Origin: Armigeres subalbatus
Taxonomy: Eukaryota; Arthropoda; Insecta; Diptera; Culicidae
Direction of reading: 5' to 3'
NCBI RefSeq assembly: GCF_024139115.2
Contig: NC_085141.1
Coordinates: 176,402,994-176,466,993, forward strand
Length of the DNA: 64,000 bases
The notes under the pieces were generated by a model. It was not told the DNA's origin, did no database searches, and was given only the letters and a program-made list of their open reading frames with translations. The stretch's first letter is position 1. The number at the start of each line of letters is the position of its first letter. Below, one piece after another: positions 1 to 11,696 of this stretch. The position numbers and the translations under genes were made by a program.

Positions 1-104
1 TGCGGTGACAGCGGTACTGAATCCGGTCTGATTGTAGCGGTATGAATCTGATCCGATTACATGAGTATGTATTCTGTGTGGCAAGCACAATGGATACACA
101 ACCC

Positions 105-195
105 GTAAACATCATAGACCGGACCGAGAATCGAACTCGCCATCTCCGGATTGGCAATCCTAGGCCTTGTCTTGCAAGACTACTGAAGACCCCGC
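105..195 (-). mobile_element. tRNA-derived SINE fragment
   Basis: On the - strand this reads as a tRNA-like SINE head. A B-box-like GTTCGATTCTCGGTC lies at about 120-137 and is followed by the SINE linker toward lower coordinates. Related heads occur at 14045, 30475, 59105 and 62326. The copy is short and abuts an LINE reverse-transcriptase fragment, so its edges are approximate. It is not a functional tRNA gene because no cloverleaf can be completed. Confidence 0.6.
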
Positions 196-470
196 CAATG
201 ACATAAAAATTGTAAAGAAGGGGGCTCAAATACAAAAACCCACTCGCGTGGAGCTTGTCCAGCAAAACATCGATGCAAACTGAATCAAAATCCCCCTTAA
301 TGTCCAAAAATACTGAGCCCATTTGCTCTTTATAAGAGAAGGTAAGTAGAATTTTTGAAGTAAGCAACGCAAGACAGTCATTCGTTCTTTTGCCTCTCCC
401 GAAACCAAATAGCATCGCGATCTGACGATATGAATTATAATCGGACATGCGAAGGACCTTATTTGCAATA
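195..470 (-). pseudogene. Non-LTR retrotransposon reverse transcriptase fragment
   Basis: The - strand translates, without needing an ATG, to a stretch containing FGFGRGKRTNDCLALL and then FLDIKGDFDSVCIDVL. The second piece is the palm motif A of non-LTR reverse transcriptases; in relatives it usually reads FLDIKGAFDSV, so one residue has drifted. The frame runs into SINE sequence at about 195, and no YADD box or endonuclease remains. This is a short dead LINE piece. The clade is uncertain (Jockey-like or related). Confidence 0.65.
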
Positions 471-544
471 AACACATTTCGGCGCTGTCCCGCATGCGCC
501 GTCCGCATGTTTCTGCCCGCACAATGCACATCGAGGTTTAATGC

Positions 545-1795
545 AGCAGTACTGAGCGGTGTGGCTCTGCTGCTTGCAATTAATCACTACAAAGTAAGGC
601 AACACAGACTCTGAAAAGGTCACTGAAAAGGAGTCCAGAGAAAGGAACTAACGGTTTTTGAAGACATTAGGAATATCTTTGGTGGTCATACTCCCATCGG
701 TGACCACGCCGCGATCTCAATCACCTGACTCGGCAAATACACTCTCTATTAGAGCGTAAACAGCTGACAGGAAGCAATCTCGTTCTCGATCACCAACAGT
801 GACGCTCAACTTGTAGTTACCGACGAGAAGGGCTTTTCTAGATCCTTGCTGATCTGATTAATGTTCAATTGTTTTCCTTTGGGTTGAATGACCCATTAGA
901 GGAGGGATGGTAGTCCTTCTGCGAGGGAGTCGCAGAAGTGTTGCTGGTATCCATTTTGGTTTAGCTCGGAACACCAGAACGCAACAAATGATCATCGGAC
1001 TGGGTATTCGATATAGACCCAAGCGTTTTCGCCTTCGTGCATTGCCTAAACTATTCCGCTGCAGCGAGGCACAAACACAACATTTTAAATGAACCTTATC
1101 ACAAGTAGATAGAAAAAAAACTAAAACTGATAAAACTAATAAACACTACAAATTAGCTCGTCCAACTGACGCGCGCGCATAGTGACACTGATGTATTTTG
1201 CACACGCCATTTTTTTTTAAAGAAAAACACGGGAAAACTTTTCGAAAATAGCCTCCGGAGTTAAAAGAACAGTAATTGATTTCTGCTTCCAGATCAGTTG
1301 GTGTTGTTTCCCAGTTTACCAATCAAATGTGCAGCTAAATAATGACACATTCCAGCGTAACGCGACACCATGAGAAGCCGACTTTCAGCGAGAAATTAAA
1401 TCTGCATTCAAAAATTAGCTTCGGAGACAAATGATTAAACAGGTGTAAAATTATCCTCACTAAATTTCCTTTCCGATAGAATATTCATTTTAAGATTTTT
1501 CGCTTTGAATATGATAAATATAACTCGCTGCATTTCGTAACGCGGCACCATCGCTGAATTGCACTTTTTCGCATTTTGAAATGCAAGTGCGTTTTTTAGC
1601 TCTGGTATACGGTTTGGAGTCTTGATTTATAGGGTAATGGGTTTTCCTATTTTTTATATTAGTCACACCCAAATATGATCCGCATCGGTTTTAAAGTACG
1701 TGGTCAGACGATCGATCCCCCTAGAAGTGAGTTTTTTACACTGAAAAGTCTATATTGCCTTTTTTCTACGTTAAGGTGATTATACAATCAAGCCA
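545..1795. other. Unassigned AT-rich sequence
   Basis: No recognisable gene, terminal inverted repeat or RNA was seen. The first 300 bases may be further decay of the adjacent LINE. The short open frames on both strands match no family I know and have no codon bias. Confidence 0.5.
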
Positions 1796-1820
1796 TGTGG
1801 TGAATTTCAAATTCACCACA
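1796..1820. repeat. Perfect 12-bp-arm palindrome
   Basis: The arms TGTGGTGAATTT and AAATTCACCACA are separated by a single C. It could be the core of a decayed MITE or chance; no flanking duplication was seen. Confidence 0.6.
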
Positions 1821-3012
1821 CGAGTTTCTACTCCTATTATCAAATATTCAATCTAGCGTAATAATTGTCGTACAATGCTGAAATTAAAGTCGATTGTTTA
1901 GCATGAGTATGGAAACGATCTACGAATGTTTCATCCCCATGGGCGTTGTGGTTCTCTCAATTTGTGCTCTTGAAAAATTATTAGAAAAAGCACGTGGTTT
2001 CCAAGATGGCCGATTTGTAGCTTTGTTGTATAACCACCTTAACCATTTTGATAGGTGATGATGGCCCAAGAAGCTCAGTAATGTTGAAGAGGAATCTTTC
2101 TGTCGTTTTTACTCCACGATTCTACTGGAACTGGCCTGTTTTCAAATTTTTATTTATTCCCGAAGAGATTGGTTCACAAGAACGAATGCGTCGTGCCCTG
2201 AGTGCACTACTTTTATGCATTTTAAATCAATACGCTCTCATCAACACTACTCAGAATTTCTGATGATATTTATTATATTTTCGAATGCCGATGAACAACA
2301 CACTTAATTTATTTACCCGATATTGACTGTGCAAATCTCTGTTAAAGTTCTTCAGATGAAATAACAGCAAAAAATTACGGCCCGAGAACTCGGCTGTGAC
2401 GATCTCGGTCATAGAAAAATTGCCGAGCTAGTGAGTGCGAACGAAAGGAAAATTAACCAAAAATAGTGAAAATCATCAAATAAAAAGCAGCAAAAAAACA
2501 CGAGTCTTTCGGCTCCTCGAAGCTAAAAATATGTTTTAGAATCAAGATAAAACTTGTCTTGTCTTGTCTTGTCTTAGCACATGCACAGCCAGTATTGAAA
2601 AGCATCCTGGAAATGTCGGTTGTATTTCCGATCATTTTCTTGTCAGCATTAATATTTGCAGCATATCTTAAATATGAGACAAATATTAAAACGGCCAGGC
2701 CCACCGTGCAGGCTTGAATTGGGAGATAATTCATAACTCACCGGCAATCAGATTATTCAGTAATGAATAACATGATCAACGTAGTGTTTTGAATTCACAA
2801 AAGGAAGAAACGGGGACAGCCGTACCAACCGTTTCACATTTGGGGAGTATATGAAAAGATGACGTTGGAAGTGACATTGCTAAGAATATTAGTGTCACTC
2901 CTTGCTGATCTTCCAGGGATGGGACACAGGTATTTCTCCCATATGCCCTGGCTCTTATGCCTAGGCTAAAGCGCCATTACTCGCTCTCTGAAACGAGATA
3001 AAAAAAATTACA
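1821..3012. other. Unassigned AT-rich sequence
   Basis: No gene could be supported. It holds one short CTTGT microsatellite, listed separately, and otherwise nothing I recognise. Confidence 0.5.
2553..2575. repeat. (CTTGT)n microsatellite
   Basis: Four to five consecutive CTTGT units, uninterrupted. Confidence 0.8.
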
Positions 3013-3978
3013 TAGGGTAAGACGGTATAATATGCCCCCCCTAAGGCATTACCTATGAAAACTTTTTACTTTTCAACGTAATTCATTCAAATTTTGAGTT
3101 ATTTAGTAGTTGAACAAGTCGCAAATGCATTACCTGTGAGTGTTCATATAAAAATATTACTGAGAACACGTAATAAAGCTTTTTTGAAAAGTCATGAAAA
3201 ACTGGATTTCAAAAAGTGCCTGGGCAATACGCCCCACCGTATTCAAACACGTTTCAAAGCCCTTCATTAGTATTTTATCAATCCCATAATAAAAAGGTTA
3301 CAAATCCTTGACATTAAAAACCAACATAAGTCCATTTAAGCAGGAGTGAATTACATTTCAATATTGTCCGTACAATTTGGAAGCAACTGCTGCAGGCTCG
3401 CTGCGCTTGTGTACAGTTGGTAAGGGCACACCGTCCTGCCTACACTGGGGCGTTTTGGCCAGTGAAACATGTTTTCGAAAATCGTTACATTTTTGAAGAT
3501 GGAAGCAATTTTATATCATATTAACCGCTGAGAAAAGTTATTTTGTTGCCCAACTAAGTGTTCCAGTGCAAGTTTTCCGGACAGTATGCTAGAATTGCTC
3601 CAGAATGTGTAAGCCCCTGGCTGCTCAATGGGAAAATTGTGGTTTGGGAACCTCGAGCACGGGGTCGCTTATTTTGAAATGCAACGTCACAAACCCTTGC
3701 AACACTCCTTCGCCACTCACCTGTCAGAAGTTGGATTCTGTATATCAGTTGTCACTTTCGAGTTCTGAGGCTGAGTTCCAGCAACCAAAGTGGACACGAT
3801 CAAGGTGGAACTTATTTTCTTACAGCGGACCAGATAGCTTAAGGTCTGGATCCCTCGTTTAAGGTAAAATCGCAAAATATTCAAAAGTGTATACCATACA
3901 TGGAAGTGAGTCTTCGAATAAGGCCAACTACCAATTACATTGCTTACATCCTATTTATTGACCCTCGCAGAGGAATAA

Positions 3979-4722
3979 TCAAAAGAGAGGTGGAATGACA
4001 TTTTTAGGTGTACTTGCGGTTTGATTACAGCTGTTCACGTTGGCTAGCTTTCGATGACGTCGTTGGAGGGCCCTCGTTTGGTCGATGTTCTTCGGCGGTA
4101 GTTCCATCCGGCGTTTGGGACCGATGAGTCCAGCAGCTCCCAATGCATTGGCTCCCTTGAGCGGCTTTGGATGTCCGACGTCCGACTGGTATGGCGATGG
4201 ACGGATGATCACCAGGCGATCGGTTGATCCGGAATGGCCACGGGTGGTTTGTGGCTGGATGATTTTGGCACGGGACGGCTTGACTCCCTTGAGCTGCGTC
4301 GAGCGTCCGGCGGCTGGTCGGAATGGTGGCCACGTGTGGGTTGGCTGGAGGTATTCGATGCGAGAAGGACGACTTGGCTCCTTGAGCGGCTTCGTGCGTC
4401 CGGCGGCTGGCCGGAATGGTGGCCTCGTGAGGGTTGGCTGGCTGAATTCGGTACGACGATTTGGCTCCGGATTATCGTTCCGGCCGGAAATGTCTCCGAG
4501 TCCACTAAGGTGGCCGAAGATGCGATACAGTGATTGATGGTCGTCTCTAAGCCGAGTCACGTGTCTGTCCGAGCTGTCAATATTACCAAGATGGCGTAAA
4601 AATAACCGTTCCTTTACGATTGCTGCCTTCTTTTCCTCAATGCCACCCAAAATGGCGGTGTATGGAGTACTGCGTAGAACGGACCACCTCCGAGCGGTCG
4701 AAATAATAAGAAAAAACTCAAT
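3979..4722 (-). other. Open frame with Pro/Arg-rich repeats, function unknown
   Basis: An open - strand frame of about 245 codons runs from just inside a stop near 4725 to a stop at 3979; it has no good ATG. The middle contains two close copies, 31 codons apart, of a unit with PPFRPAAGR followed by LKE or LKG, and a weaker third copy. The 93-bp DNA repeat also keeps other frames open, so length alone is weak evidence for coding. An AATAAA on the - strand lies just beyond the stop, near 3950, and a TTGTGCAG acceptor-like site is at about 4730. I do not recognise the protein. It lies entirely inside the 3015-5848 TIR element and could be an accessory frame or captured sequence. Confidence 0.35.
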
Positions 4723-5671
4723 TTACCTGCACAAGAGTAATTAGTACACCCATTATGTCATATTTTGCCACACTCTCTGTCCCTTTTTACCGCACAAGTA
4801 CTCATTCACCTCTATTATTGTAAATAAATGAATTACCTTTTCTTGTAGTTTGCCGTCTTTTTTTTATAACCTCTTAGTGGATTTCTTTTTCTCAAGGCCT
4901 ATTATTTCTATCAATATAAGCACATGGTTAGATTTAGCTAAATTACCACTGTTTCATTTTTCTTACACAAGCCGTACTAATAACTTTTAGGGAACAACTT
5001 TTTTAATCTGTACTGTATACGTTTTTGTTTTAACTGTAACAAAAGAAGAAACACAATATAATATACACTTTTTTCTTAAATATTATTTTTTTAACAATAC
5101 TTTTAACTAACACGACGCGCACTTTCACCATCAGTAGCTGCGGACAGAAAGAAAGTTCGCTCCAAAAATCGTGGCTATTTATCTTCGATAGGTAAAAAAA
5201 CCTCCAACACGAAATTTGACAACTATCTAACTCTTCGGCTCAAAGTTTGGCCACACTTCCAAAAAAGATTTAGGTCAACTTCTGAGTCTTCGAGTTACCT
5301 CTACCTTAACCCATACCGCTGCAAATGAGTGTGAGTGTGAGTGCTTGGCACGAATGCACTTCAAAGTAAACGGACAGCTCTGCGCATTTTTTTTCTGACA
5401 ACTAAGGATGCGGCCACCAGTGAGGCTGTCAGTTTGAATTAATAGGGTGGACCATGGAATTAGGTTCTCACTGGCAGGGGTGACGTTTAAGAAGGAAAGT
5501 TGTGGAGGAGCCACAAAATTACAAATTTGGGACCAACGGTTACAAATGTTGAGCAAACAAACATGAAAAGTTACATCAAAACTGTAACTTTTTGTATTTT
5601 GCTATTATTTTCATTGTTTAATAGAAAAATACTTCCAAATTCACATAGTATGATGGTTTTACAAATATTTA

Positions 5672-5751
5672 TACTGCCGTGAATCGCATATTTGTCCCAT
5701 ATGAATAGGAAACCCAGCAAAGATGGGACAGATATGCGATTCACGGCAGTA
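5672..5751. mobile_element. 80-bp near-perfect hairpin MITE
   Basis: The left arm begins TACTGCCGTGAATCGCATAT. The right arm is its reverse complement with about one mismatch over 31 bases, and the loop is about 22 bases. It is flanked by TA on both sides, and it is nested near the right end of the 3015-5848 element. The TACTGCCGT terminus recurs at 38639. Confidence 0.75.
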
Positions 5752-5850
5752 TAGGTTCCAACTGATTTTCACCCTTAGTTAGGTATAGTTTTCTAGAAAT
5801 CAAAGAGGGGCGTTTTGGCCAGGTGGGGCGCATTATACCGTCTTACCCTA

Positions 5851-7398
5851 ATAAAATTAAATCTAATCCTAAAACCAAATTTACAAACCTCGATTACCTA
5901 TAATTGTAATCACTTAATTATGAAGAAGGATTTAGAAACAAAAAAAATCTTAATGAACGCCATGTGACATACGAAATACAGATCCAGGGTACATATAATA
6001 ATATGTTATGCCAAAACGGGGCATTTCAAGTAGCACGAGAAATCAACGATAGAATTTAAATATCTCGGTATGGATGGATGCATGGATGTATGGATAAATG
6101 GATGCAAAATGAGCTGTTGTTCCTCCATGTAACTAATTAATCTTACCTTGGATGAAATTATACTTATCCTCTAATTCAAACCGGAGCAATCAACGAGCGT
6201 CCCTTTCTTACAAGGGTGTTCCTCCTCGCAAATTTTCGTCCTTTTGGATCTGGTTATTCACTAGCTCCAGATCCAAATAAGTTCCACACTTCCACAGTCC
6301 TGCCGACACCGTCTGTATCGTCACAGTTGGTGATGTTGACACTCACGATGGCTTCTGGGTGCTGGCTCCTACCGCAGTTTCAGCTTTGGACACTACGGTA
6401 CCCGGAGTGATTTTTGCCAAACCCGGATTATAATAGAATAAAATCCGAAAAATATTTCGCGGAAAAAATATTGCAAGATTTTGACAACGGATTAAAAACG
6501 ACCTTTCACGCGCACAGCCTACTTCCCCTTATTCTGGAATCTGGAACATTTTTTTAGAATCAAGATAAAACTTGTACTGAAAAACATAATTGCGGCTCCG
6601 TAACGCTTCACGTCAAATGAGTCTTTCAAATAAACGAACGATTGAAAAAAATATAATGCAAACAACGACAAACAAGTTTGACGGTTCGTGACATGGTAGA
6701 AGAAAACCGAGAGCAAACTGTTCGTTACGTTTACTCATATTTACACATTGAGCGCTGAGATTGAGATAGGTTTGAAAAAGACTCACAATCCATTCGAATA
6801 AAAAAGAATAACTCAAGTTCCACGTGACTTATTAATGGGCAACCCTAATGAGTACTACGCAACACCAAACATTTGTAATTTACCACCACTCCGTAACATT
6901 TTTGTATAGGAACCCATTTTTTTGTAGTAGTCATCAACCACATAACACACCCCACTACACCCCCAATTTTGTTAAGCTATTCATGTACAAGCCCAAATTT
7001 ATTTAAAAGCTTTTTCTCAATTTCTTAGTCATTGTGATACTGTATCAATAAACCGAAAGCTTTTTATCCCTTATTTCAGAAGCCCATTGAATTCGCGTAA
7101 CGCGACACCATATTTTTGTACCTAGTGTAACTTTATGGAAAATGCTCCGATTTTGGATCTAAATACACGAAAAGAAAACTCTTAACGAGTACTAAGAGAA
7201 TCCGTAATATTACTTTTCCAATGTTTGTACTTTTTGTATAGTATTGATTTTACGACTATTTTCGTAACGCGACATCATTTCAATGTCACTGTTTTTAAAG
7301 TACAAATATCTCATGAAAACTAAAATTTTCGAAACTATGCAATGTGCACACAAAAGGGTCATTAAAAACTTGTTCATCAATACTACATCAATATAAAT
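5851..7398. other. Unassigned AT-rich sequence
   Basis: Apart from a GGAT-type microsatellite at 6070-6104, I see no gene, TIR or RNA that can be supported. The short open frames are AT-rich and repeat-like. Confidence 0.5.
6070..6104. repeat. Degenerate (ATGG)n microsatellite
   Basis: Imperfect ATGG/ATGC/ATGT tetranucleotide units run for about 35 bases. Confidence 0.7.
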
Positions 7399-7567
7399 GG
7401 ACCACATTTGTAAAAAAAAATTGATCAGAGAGTATTTTTTTCATACTAAAAGTCTGCTGCTTTTATTGGCTATAAAAACAATGTGGACCACATTTGTAAA
7501 AATTTGATTAGAGAGTATTTTTTTCATACTAAAAGTCTGCTGCTTTGATTGGCTACTAAACAATGTT
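7399..7567. repeat. 86-bp tandem duplication
   Basis: Two adjacent copies begin GGACCACATTTGTAAAA at 7399 and 7485. They share the string ending in CTAAAAGTCTGCTGCTTT and differ by a few bases and small indels. It is a simple local duplication with no coding sense. Confidence 0.85.
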
Positions 7568-7680
7568 CCCAAATAATTCAATATGTATGTTTTCGTGTCC
7601 TACAGATATTGGATCCTAATTTTCAGTTTGAAATTTTGGTCCCTTGGCGTAGAAGTGCGTGTATTGTGTCAATATCTATA

Positions 7681-8272
7681 TAGGGGAACGGTTTGGCACT
7701 TCATCCCATGGCTCCTATATTCATCCCATAAAAAACAAAGCAATGAAAATGAATTTGGTTCATTTCTTATTTGTGTGTTTTTTCAGCAGTGAGCTCGCAT
7801 GTTAGCAAATGGAAGCGACGAGATTGGTGCTATATTTTTGCCTTTCTCGTACAACAAAGTTGTACCGAAAGGCTATCATTTCACTCCAAAATCGAAATTT
7901 TTATTGAAGTCGGAGACCCATGATGTTATATACCAATCGACTAAGCTCGTCGAACTGAACAAATGTCTGTCTGTCCGTGTATGTGTGTGTGTGTGCACGG
8001 AAACCGAAAAACATTAGCCATATAGTAATTCTTAACCGATTTTCTTGCAACAAGTTGCATTCGACAGGGGTCAAGGTTGATCACTATTGAATTTGATAAC
8101 GATCGACCAAAGCGTTTAAAAGTTATTAAGAAAATGGAATCGAACTATATAAGCGCCATATAAGGTTGGTGTCTTGGCTAAATGCGAGAAAGGCAGTATC
8201 ACCACTCAGTGAATTAGGTTGGGTTTTTTGTTTTGCGATGAGATGAATATATATTCAGTGAGATGGGTCGCA
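7681..8272 (+). mobile_element. 'TAGGGGAACGG' MITE, interrupted copy
   Basis: This is the left half of the MITE family also seen at 9006, 50364 and 50783. It starts TAGGGGAACGGTTTG and contains the shared CAGCAGTGAGC...GCATGTT segment. It is split by a GCCTTTCTCG-family repeat (7833-8228) and resumes at GCGATGAGATG. The right terminus has decayed. Uninterrupted copies are about 220 bp. Confidence 0.75.
7833..8228 (+). repeat. Dispersed 'GCCTTTCTCG' repeat, full-length copy
   Basis: A copy of about 395 bp opens TTTTTGCCTTTCTCGTAC and closes with GCGAGAAAGGCAG before a GGTTGGGTTTTT tail, so its ends carry a short inverted match (GCCTTTCTCG). Internal hallmarks are a GTATGTGTGTGTG run and GCAACAAGTTGCATTCGACAG. 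Other copies are at 10884, 11697, 34192, 47650, 53322 and 54733. No protein is encoded; it is a non-autonomous repeat of unassigned class. Confidence 0.8.
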
Positions 8273-9005
8273 AATTGTAAACAAACCCGTTTTCAACAGC
8301 ATATGGCATCAAATTCATTTAAAAATGTGTATATCTTCAAAGCTACATGAAAATGTGTTATTAAAAATGTAAATCATTTTTTTGCAAAACGGTGTATCCT
8401 CATTGTTGAAAATATTGCACATACACCGCTTAGCAGAAAATGTACTATAAAAAGTTTTTTCGAACAACTAAATAGTTTAAAACGTGCGTCTGCTTGTACT
8501 TTTTCATCACTGATTTCAAAATTAGGCATGTTGCTTGAATATTCTGATTTTCGTTAAGAAAAACATTTTACGTTGTTTTTCTGCAGCAAATGTTGTTACG
8601 TCGTGTTGTAAGTGTTGCAATTTTTTTGTCGCATGTGCGTGAAACGTTTCAACTTGACGCAACATTTCGACGTATCAACAATGCAGCGTACGGAGCAGCG
8701 TAACATTTCGACGAAAGTAGCATGACCTCGGTCATGCTGACTTATCAAAACGACGTATGTGATTTATCTGTTGCAGAACGTTGTAACATATATTTTTATC
8801 AAAATAACTGAAATGTTCACACGCAGTGCAGATTTCAGAGTCAGTAAAGATGAACCTTTTCATAATGTATCGTTGAGGTGAATTCAATTGCAATAAATAT
8901 GTTTAGTTTCTAAATAGGAATAAAAATAAAATCTGAAAACTTCCAAGCCCATTTTCTCAGCTTGATCAAAATGTTACATACGCCGATATGAAAAAGTTCC
9001 CGTTA
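8273..9005. other. Unassigned sequence
   Basis: No supportable gene was found. The segment at 8570-8780 is somewhat GC-richer and contains the small palindrome CATGACCTCGGTCATG; it may be an old repeat. Confidence 0.45.
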
Positions 9006-9225
9006 TAGGGGAACGGTTTGCCACTTCATCTCATAGCTCCTATTTCCATCCCATAAAAGACAAAGCAATGGAAAGGAATTTAGTTTGTTTATTATTTTTG
9101 TGATTTTTTTCAACAGTGAGCACGCATGTTGACAAAAAGAAGCGACGAATTTGGTCCCTTATTTCTTTGTTTAGCGATGAGATGGATATATGTACAGTGA
9201 GATGAAGATCGGAACAGTTCCCCTA
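9006..9225 (+). mobile_element. 'TAGGGGAACGG' MITE, intact copy
   Basis: A 220-bp copy bounded by TAGGGGAACGGTT and the inverted end AACAGTTCCCCTA, with TA outside each end. The interior matches the copies at 50364 (- strand) and 50783. The ends and TA site are typical of Tc1/mariner-derived MITEs. There is no coding capacity. Confidence 0.8.
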
Positions 9226-9800
9226 TATATATACAAAGAGCTAGTAAGTTTGGAGGGAAAAGCTGGAAAATTATGAAACTAAAATATTGGGGCGAGTTGT
9301 TAGGAAAACCATTACAATTGTGCAAAAAATAATCTAGTGCAGCGTCACAATCAACGCAGAAAATGACATTCTGAACGTATAACGTAAAAAACCCGAGCAA
9401 CGCAGATATAAAAACAAATTTAAGCACATGGCTTTTTTGATACATCTACATATGAAAGCTGTACACAGCATCTGTCATGATTGAATAACTAGTCAACAAG
9501 ATTATTATAGCTAGCGTAAACAGCTGATACAGATTATCCGATTAGGCAATTTGCAGATAGTCAGTTTGTCGATTATTGTCCACCCACTGCCTTATAGGCT
9601 ACGACGTCGTGACGGCACACACCTCTACTTCATTGCAATATGCAACCCAATGTCCCCTACACTCAAATCAATCCAACCGCACTAAATATCGAAACGCGCA
9701 TTCCTGCTCCAGTACCTATACCCATTGGGTTCCTGTTGTGACCGTGTTTACGCTTCTATAGCTAGATTTTATCGCATGAGTTTTAGCGTCTGCGATATGT
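9226..9800. other. Unassigned sequence upstream of a candidate exon
   Basis: No repeat or coding signal could be supported. Base composition becomes more balanced after about 9570, toward the candidate first exon at 9.8-10.46 kb. Confidence 0.4.
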
Positions 9801-10039
9801 GATGTGCGGAGCGTGAAGTGGCAGACCATCAATTTTGCTCGCAGACGATCGAATTTCAGCCTGACGGACGGGAAGAGAAGTCTCATGATAGTTTATTTCC
9901 CGTACTGTTCCACCCAGCCAGCCATCGCCACCCTCTTGCTCTGGACGCACGACCAGACCAAACCGACTTCGACGTCGGCAGCCCAGGCACCACAAATCTA
10001 AAATGAAGCAATTTTCGTTCCAGGCGTCGTTGTTCTGGC

Positions 10040-10045
10040 TCAGTC
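10040..10045 (+). promoter_or_regulatory. Possible initiator (TCAGTC)
   Basis: TCAGTC matches the arthropod Inr consensus TCAGTY. It lies about 320 bases upstream of the candidate start codon at 10363, in a GC-balanced tract. The motif is short and common, and no clear DPE sits at +28, so this is only a suggestion. Confidence 0.2.
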
Positions 10046-10362
10046 TACGTAGAACAGCGTTGTGCTTCGGAAGGACGGTCGTCGAGGCGCTCAAGCCGCG
10101 TGAAGGTTGACTTGAAGAAGTGGGGCCTAATCTTTCGAAATTCGTCATCATTCTCAGTCGATTGCGTGAAGCGTGAAAATAGAGTAAGGTCAAAATATCG
10201 AAACACGGAAAAGTGTCTGCGTCGCGTGTTGTTATGAGTGGCGAAAATGCCATATGATTGACCGCCGAATGCCGTCTGTTTATTGCTGGGCATATCAGTG
10301 ACGTCTTTTTATGAAAGCCAAGTTTGTGACTGCTCAAGAATTGCTGTAAAACAACGAAGAAA

Positions 10363-10456
10363 ATGACAGACACCGTGGATATGACTTTCAGACGTGAAAT
10401 TCGATCCTGCGCAGTGAACCCGAACCGGCGAATGACTGGTGGAGCTGCAGCGTTAG
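10363..10456 (+). CDS. Candidate first coding exon with splice donor, product unknown
   Basis: An ATG in a good insect start context (AAGAAAATGACA) opens 31 codons plus one base, beginning MTDTVDMTFRRE. The frame stays open up to a strong donor, TTAG|GTAAGC, at 10457. The upstream 550 bases (about 9800-10362) are GC-balanced, unlike the surrounding AT-rich repeats, and would be 5' UTR. The peptide is too short for a family assignment. A 196-codon open frame on the opposite strand (9783-10373) overlaps the UTR; it resembles nothing I know and is probably a shadow. Downstream exons would lie beyond repeat-filled intron. Coding status is inferred from start context plus donor only. Confidence 0.4.
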
Positions 10457-10458
10457 GT

Positions 10459-10883
10459 AAGCTTGTGTTGGTGTGGGCTGTGTTTGGGTGGAAAATTCTC
10501 TAGCGTATGTCTGTGCTAGGAAAATGCTTCCTTGCTTTTTTCCCGGCCGATTGCACAGTGAGCACAAGTAATCTGATATAAATCAAAACTTGTCTGTCAT
10601 TGGATTTTTCAAAAACTTTTACAATTATGACTCGCAGTACAGTTTCATATCTACGTTGAGTAGCAAAACAGTTGTTTGCTTTCCGCCAAGCGCGATTAAT
10701 CAAATCAGTTCTGATAATTTCAGTGTGTTGGTCACACACATAGTCGTTTGCTACGCGAAAGGGTTAGATAAAAAAATAGAAGTACATATTTATCTATCGA
10801 ATCATTTTAATGGATCATCCATTCATTAGGACACGTCAACACGCAAAATAAATTCGAATATAACAAAAAACGAACTTAATTCA
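10459..10883. other. Presumed intronic sequence
   Basis: AT-rich sequence follows the donor at 10457. No repeat or gene is recognised until the GCCTTTCTCG-family copy at 10884. Confidence 0.4.
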
Positions 10884-11225
10884 CCGGAGTAGTGAAACTG
10901 CTTTTCTCGCATTTAGCCAAGACACCAACCTTATATGGTGCTTATATGGTTCGATGTACTATTTTCTTTATAACTTTTAAACGCAACGGTCAATCGTTAT
11001 CAAATTCAATAGTGATCAACTAGGGTTTGCCCCTCTGTCGAATGAAACTTCTTGCGAGAAATTCGGTTAAGGATTACTATAAGAAAAGTTTTCTAATATT
11101 TTTTTTAGCTTTTGTGCACACACATACACACACATTCACACGAAAAGACAGATATGCCCTCAGTTTGTCGAGCTGAGTCGATTGGTATTTAACACTATGG
11201 GTCTCCGAGGCTTCTATAAAAAGCA
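10884..11225 (-). repeat. Dispersed 'GCCTTTCTCG' repeat, reverse copy
   Basis: Reverse-complement copy of the family described at 7833. The CTTTTCTCGCATTTAGCCAAGA end and the CACACACATACACACA block are clear. The distal end is lost past about 11225. Confidence 0.75.
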
Positions 11226-11499
11226 TATATGATAAGTGCTTAAAAATGAGTGAGTTTTTTGTGCACATACACAGATAAAAATATGTTGTGATTTTAAATG
11301 TATTTTCATGCACATATTTGGAGCATGCAAATAAATTTAAAACTCAATCGATCTTTCTATTATTTTAAATCGAAATAAATGTAAACGGTGCTTGCTAAAA
11401 TTCAATCAAATTTAATAGAATATCGAATGTTAATTCGTTTGATGGGATAAGCTGCAATTTTACACGTCGTTGAATTTTCAAAATTATTTGCTGTGTACA

Positions 11500-11655
11500 T
11501 AAACACACATACTCTCACAGAAAGACATCATCTCATTCCGTTGTTCAGAGTCGATTTGTTAATATATAGTCAGCACTGCGTGCCTTCTATCAAAAACTCG
11601 TTTTTTGAAGCTCTATTTTTTATCACACCTTGGGTTACGAGAAAAGCAAAAAGCT
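11500..11655 (-). repeat. Diverged fragment of the 'GCCTTTCTCG' repeat
   Basis: It retains the CACACATAC block, a GTCGATTTGTTAATATATA segment and a terminal ACGAGAAAAGCAAAAA, in the reverse orientation relative to the next copy at 11697. Confidence 0.55.
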
Positions 11656-11696
11656 TGTATATCTAGACTATTCCAGAAATTAAGGCACACTTGTTT

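Larger units (their letters stand above)
3015..5848. mobile_element. 2.8-kb TIR element with TA target duplication
   Basis: The ends match in inverted orientation. The left end starts GGGTAAGACGGTATAAT and the right end is its reverse complement, followed by a GCCCC stretch on each side. Each end is flanked by TA (3013-3014 and 5849-5850), as in Tc1/mariner-type insertions. No transposase is readable inside. The interior carries a repeat-bearing open frame on the - strand (3979-4722) and an 80-bp hairpin MITE (5672-5751). The GGGGCGTTTTGGCCA motif occurs inside both ends. It is most likely a non-autonomous element that has captured other sequence. Confidence 0.7.

Noticed and set aside
9783..10373. 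196-codon - strand frame
   Set aside because: No domain, AT-rich surroundings and overlap with a better + strand exon candidate; judged a shadow.
11101..11145. CRISPR-like short repeats
   Set aside because: CA/TG dinucleotide runs inside a dispersed repeat, without spacers.
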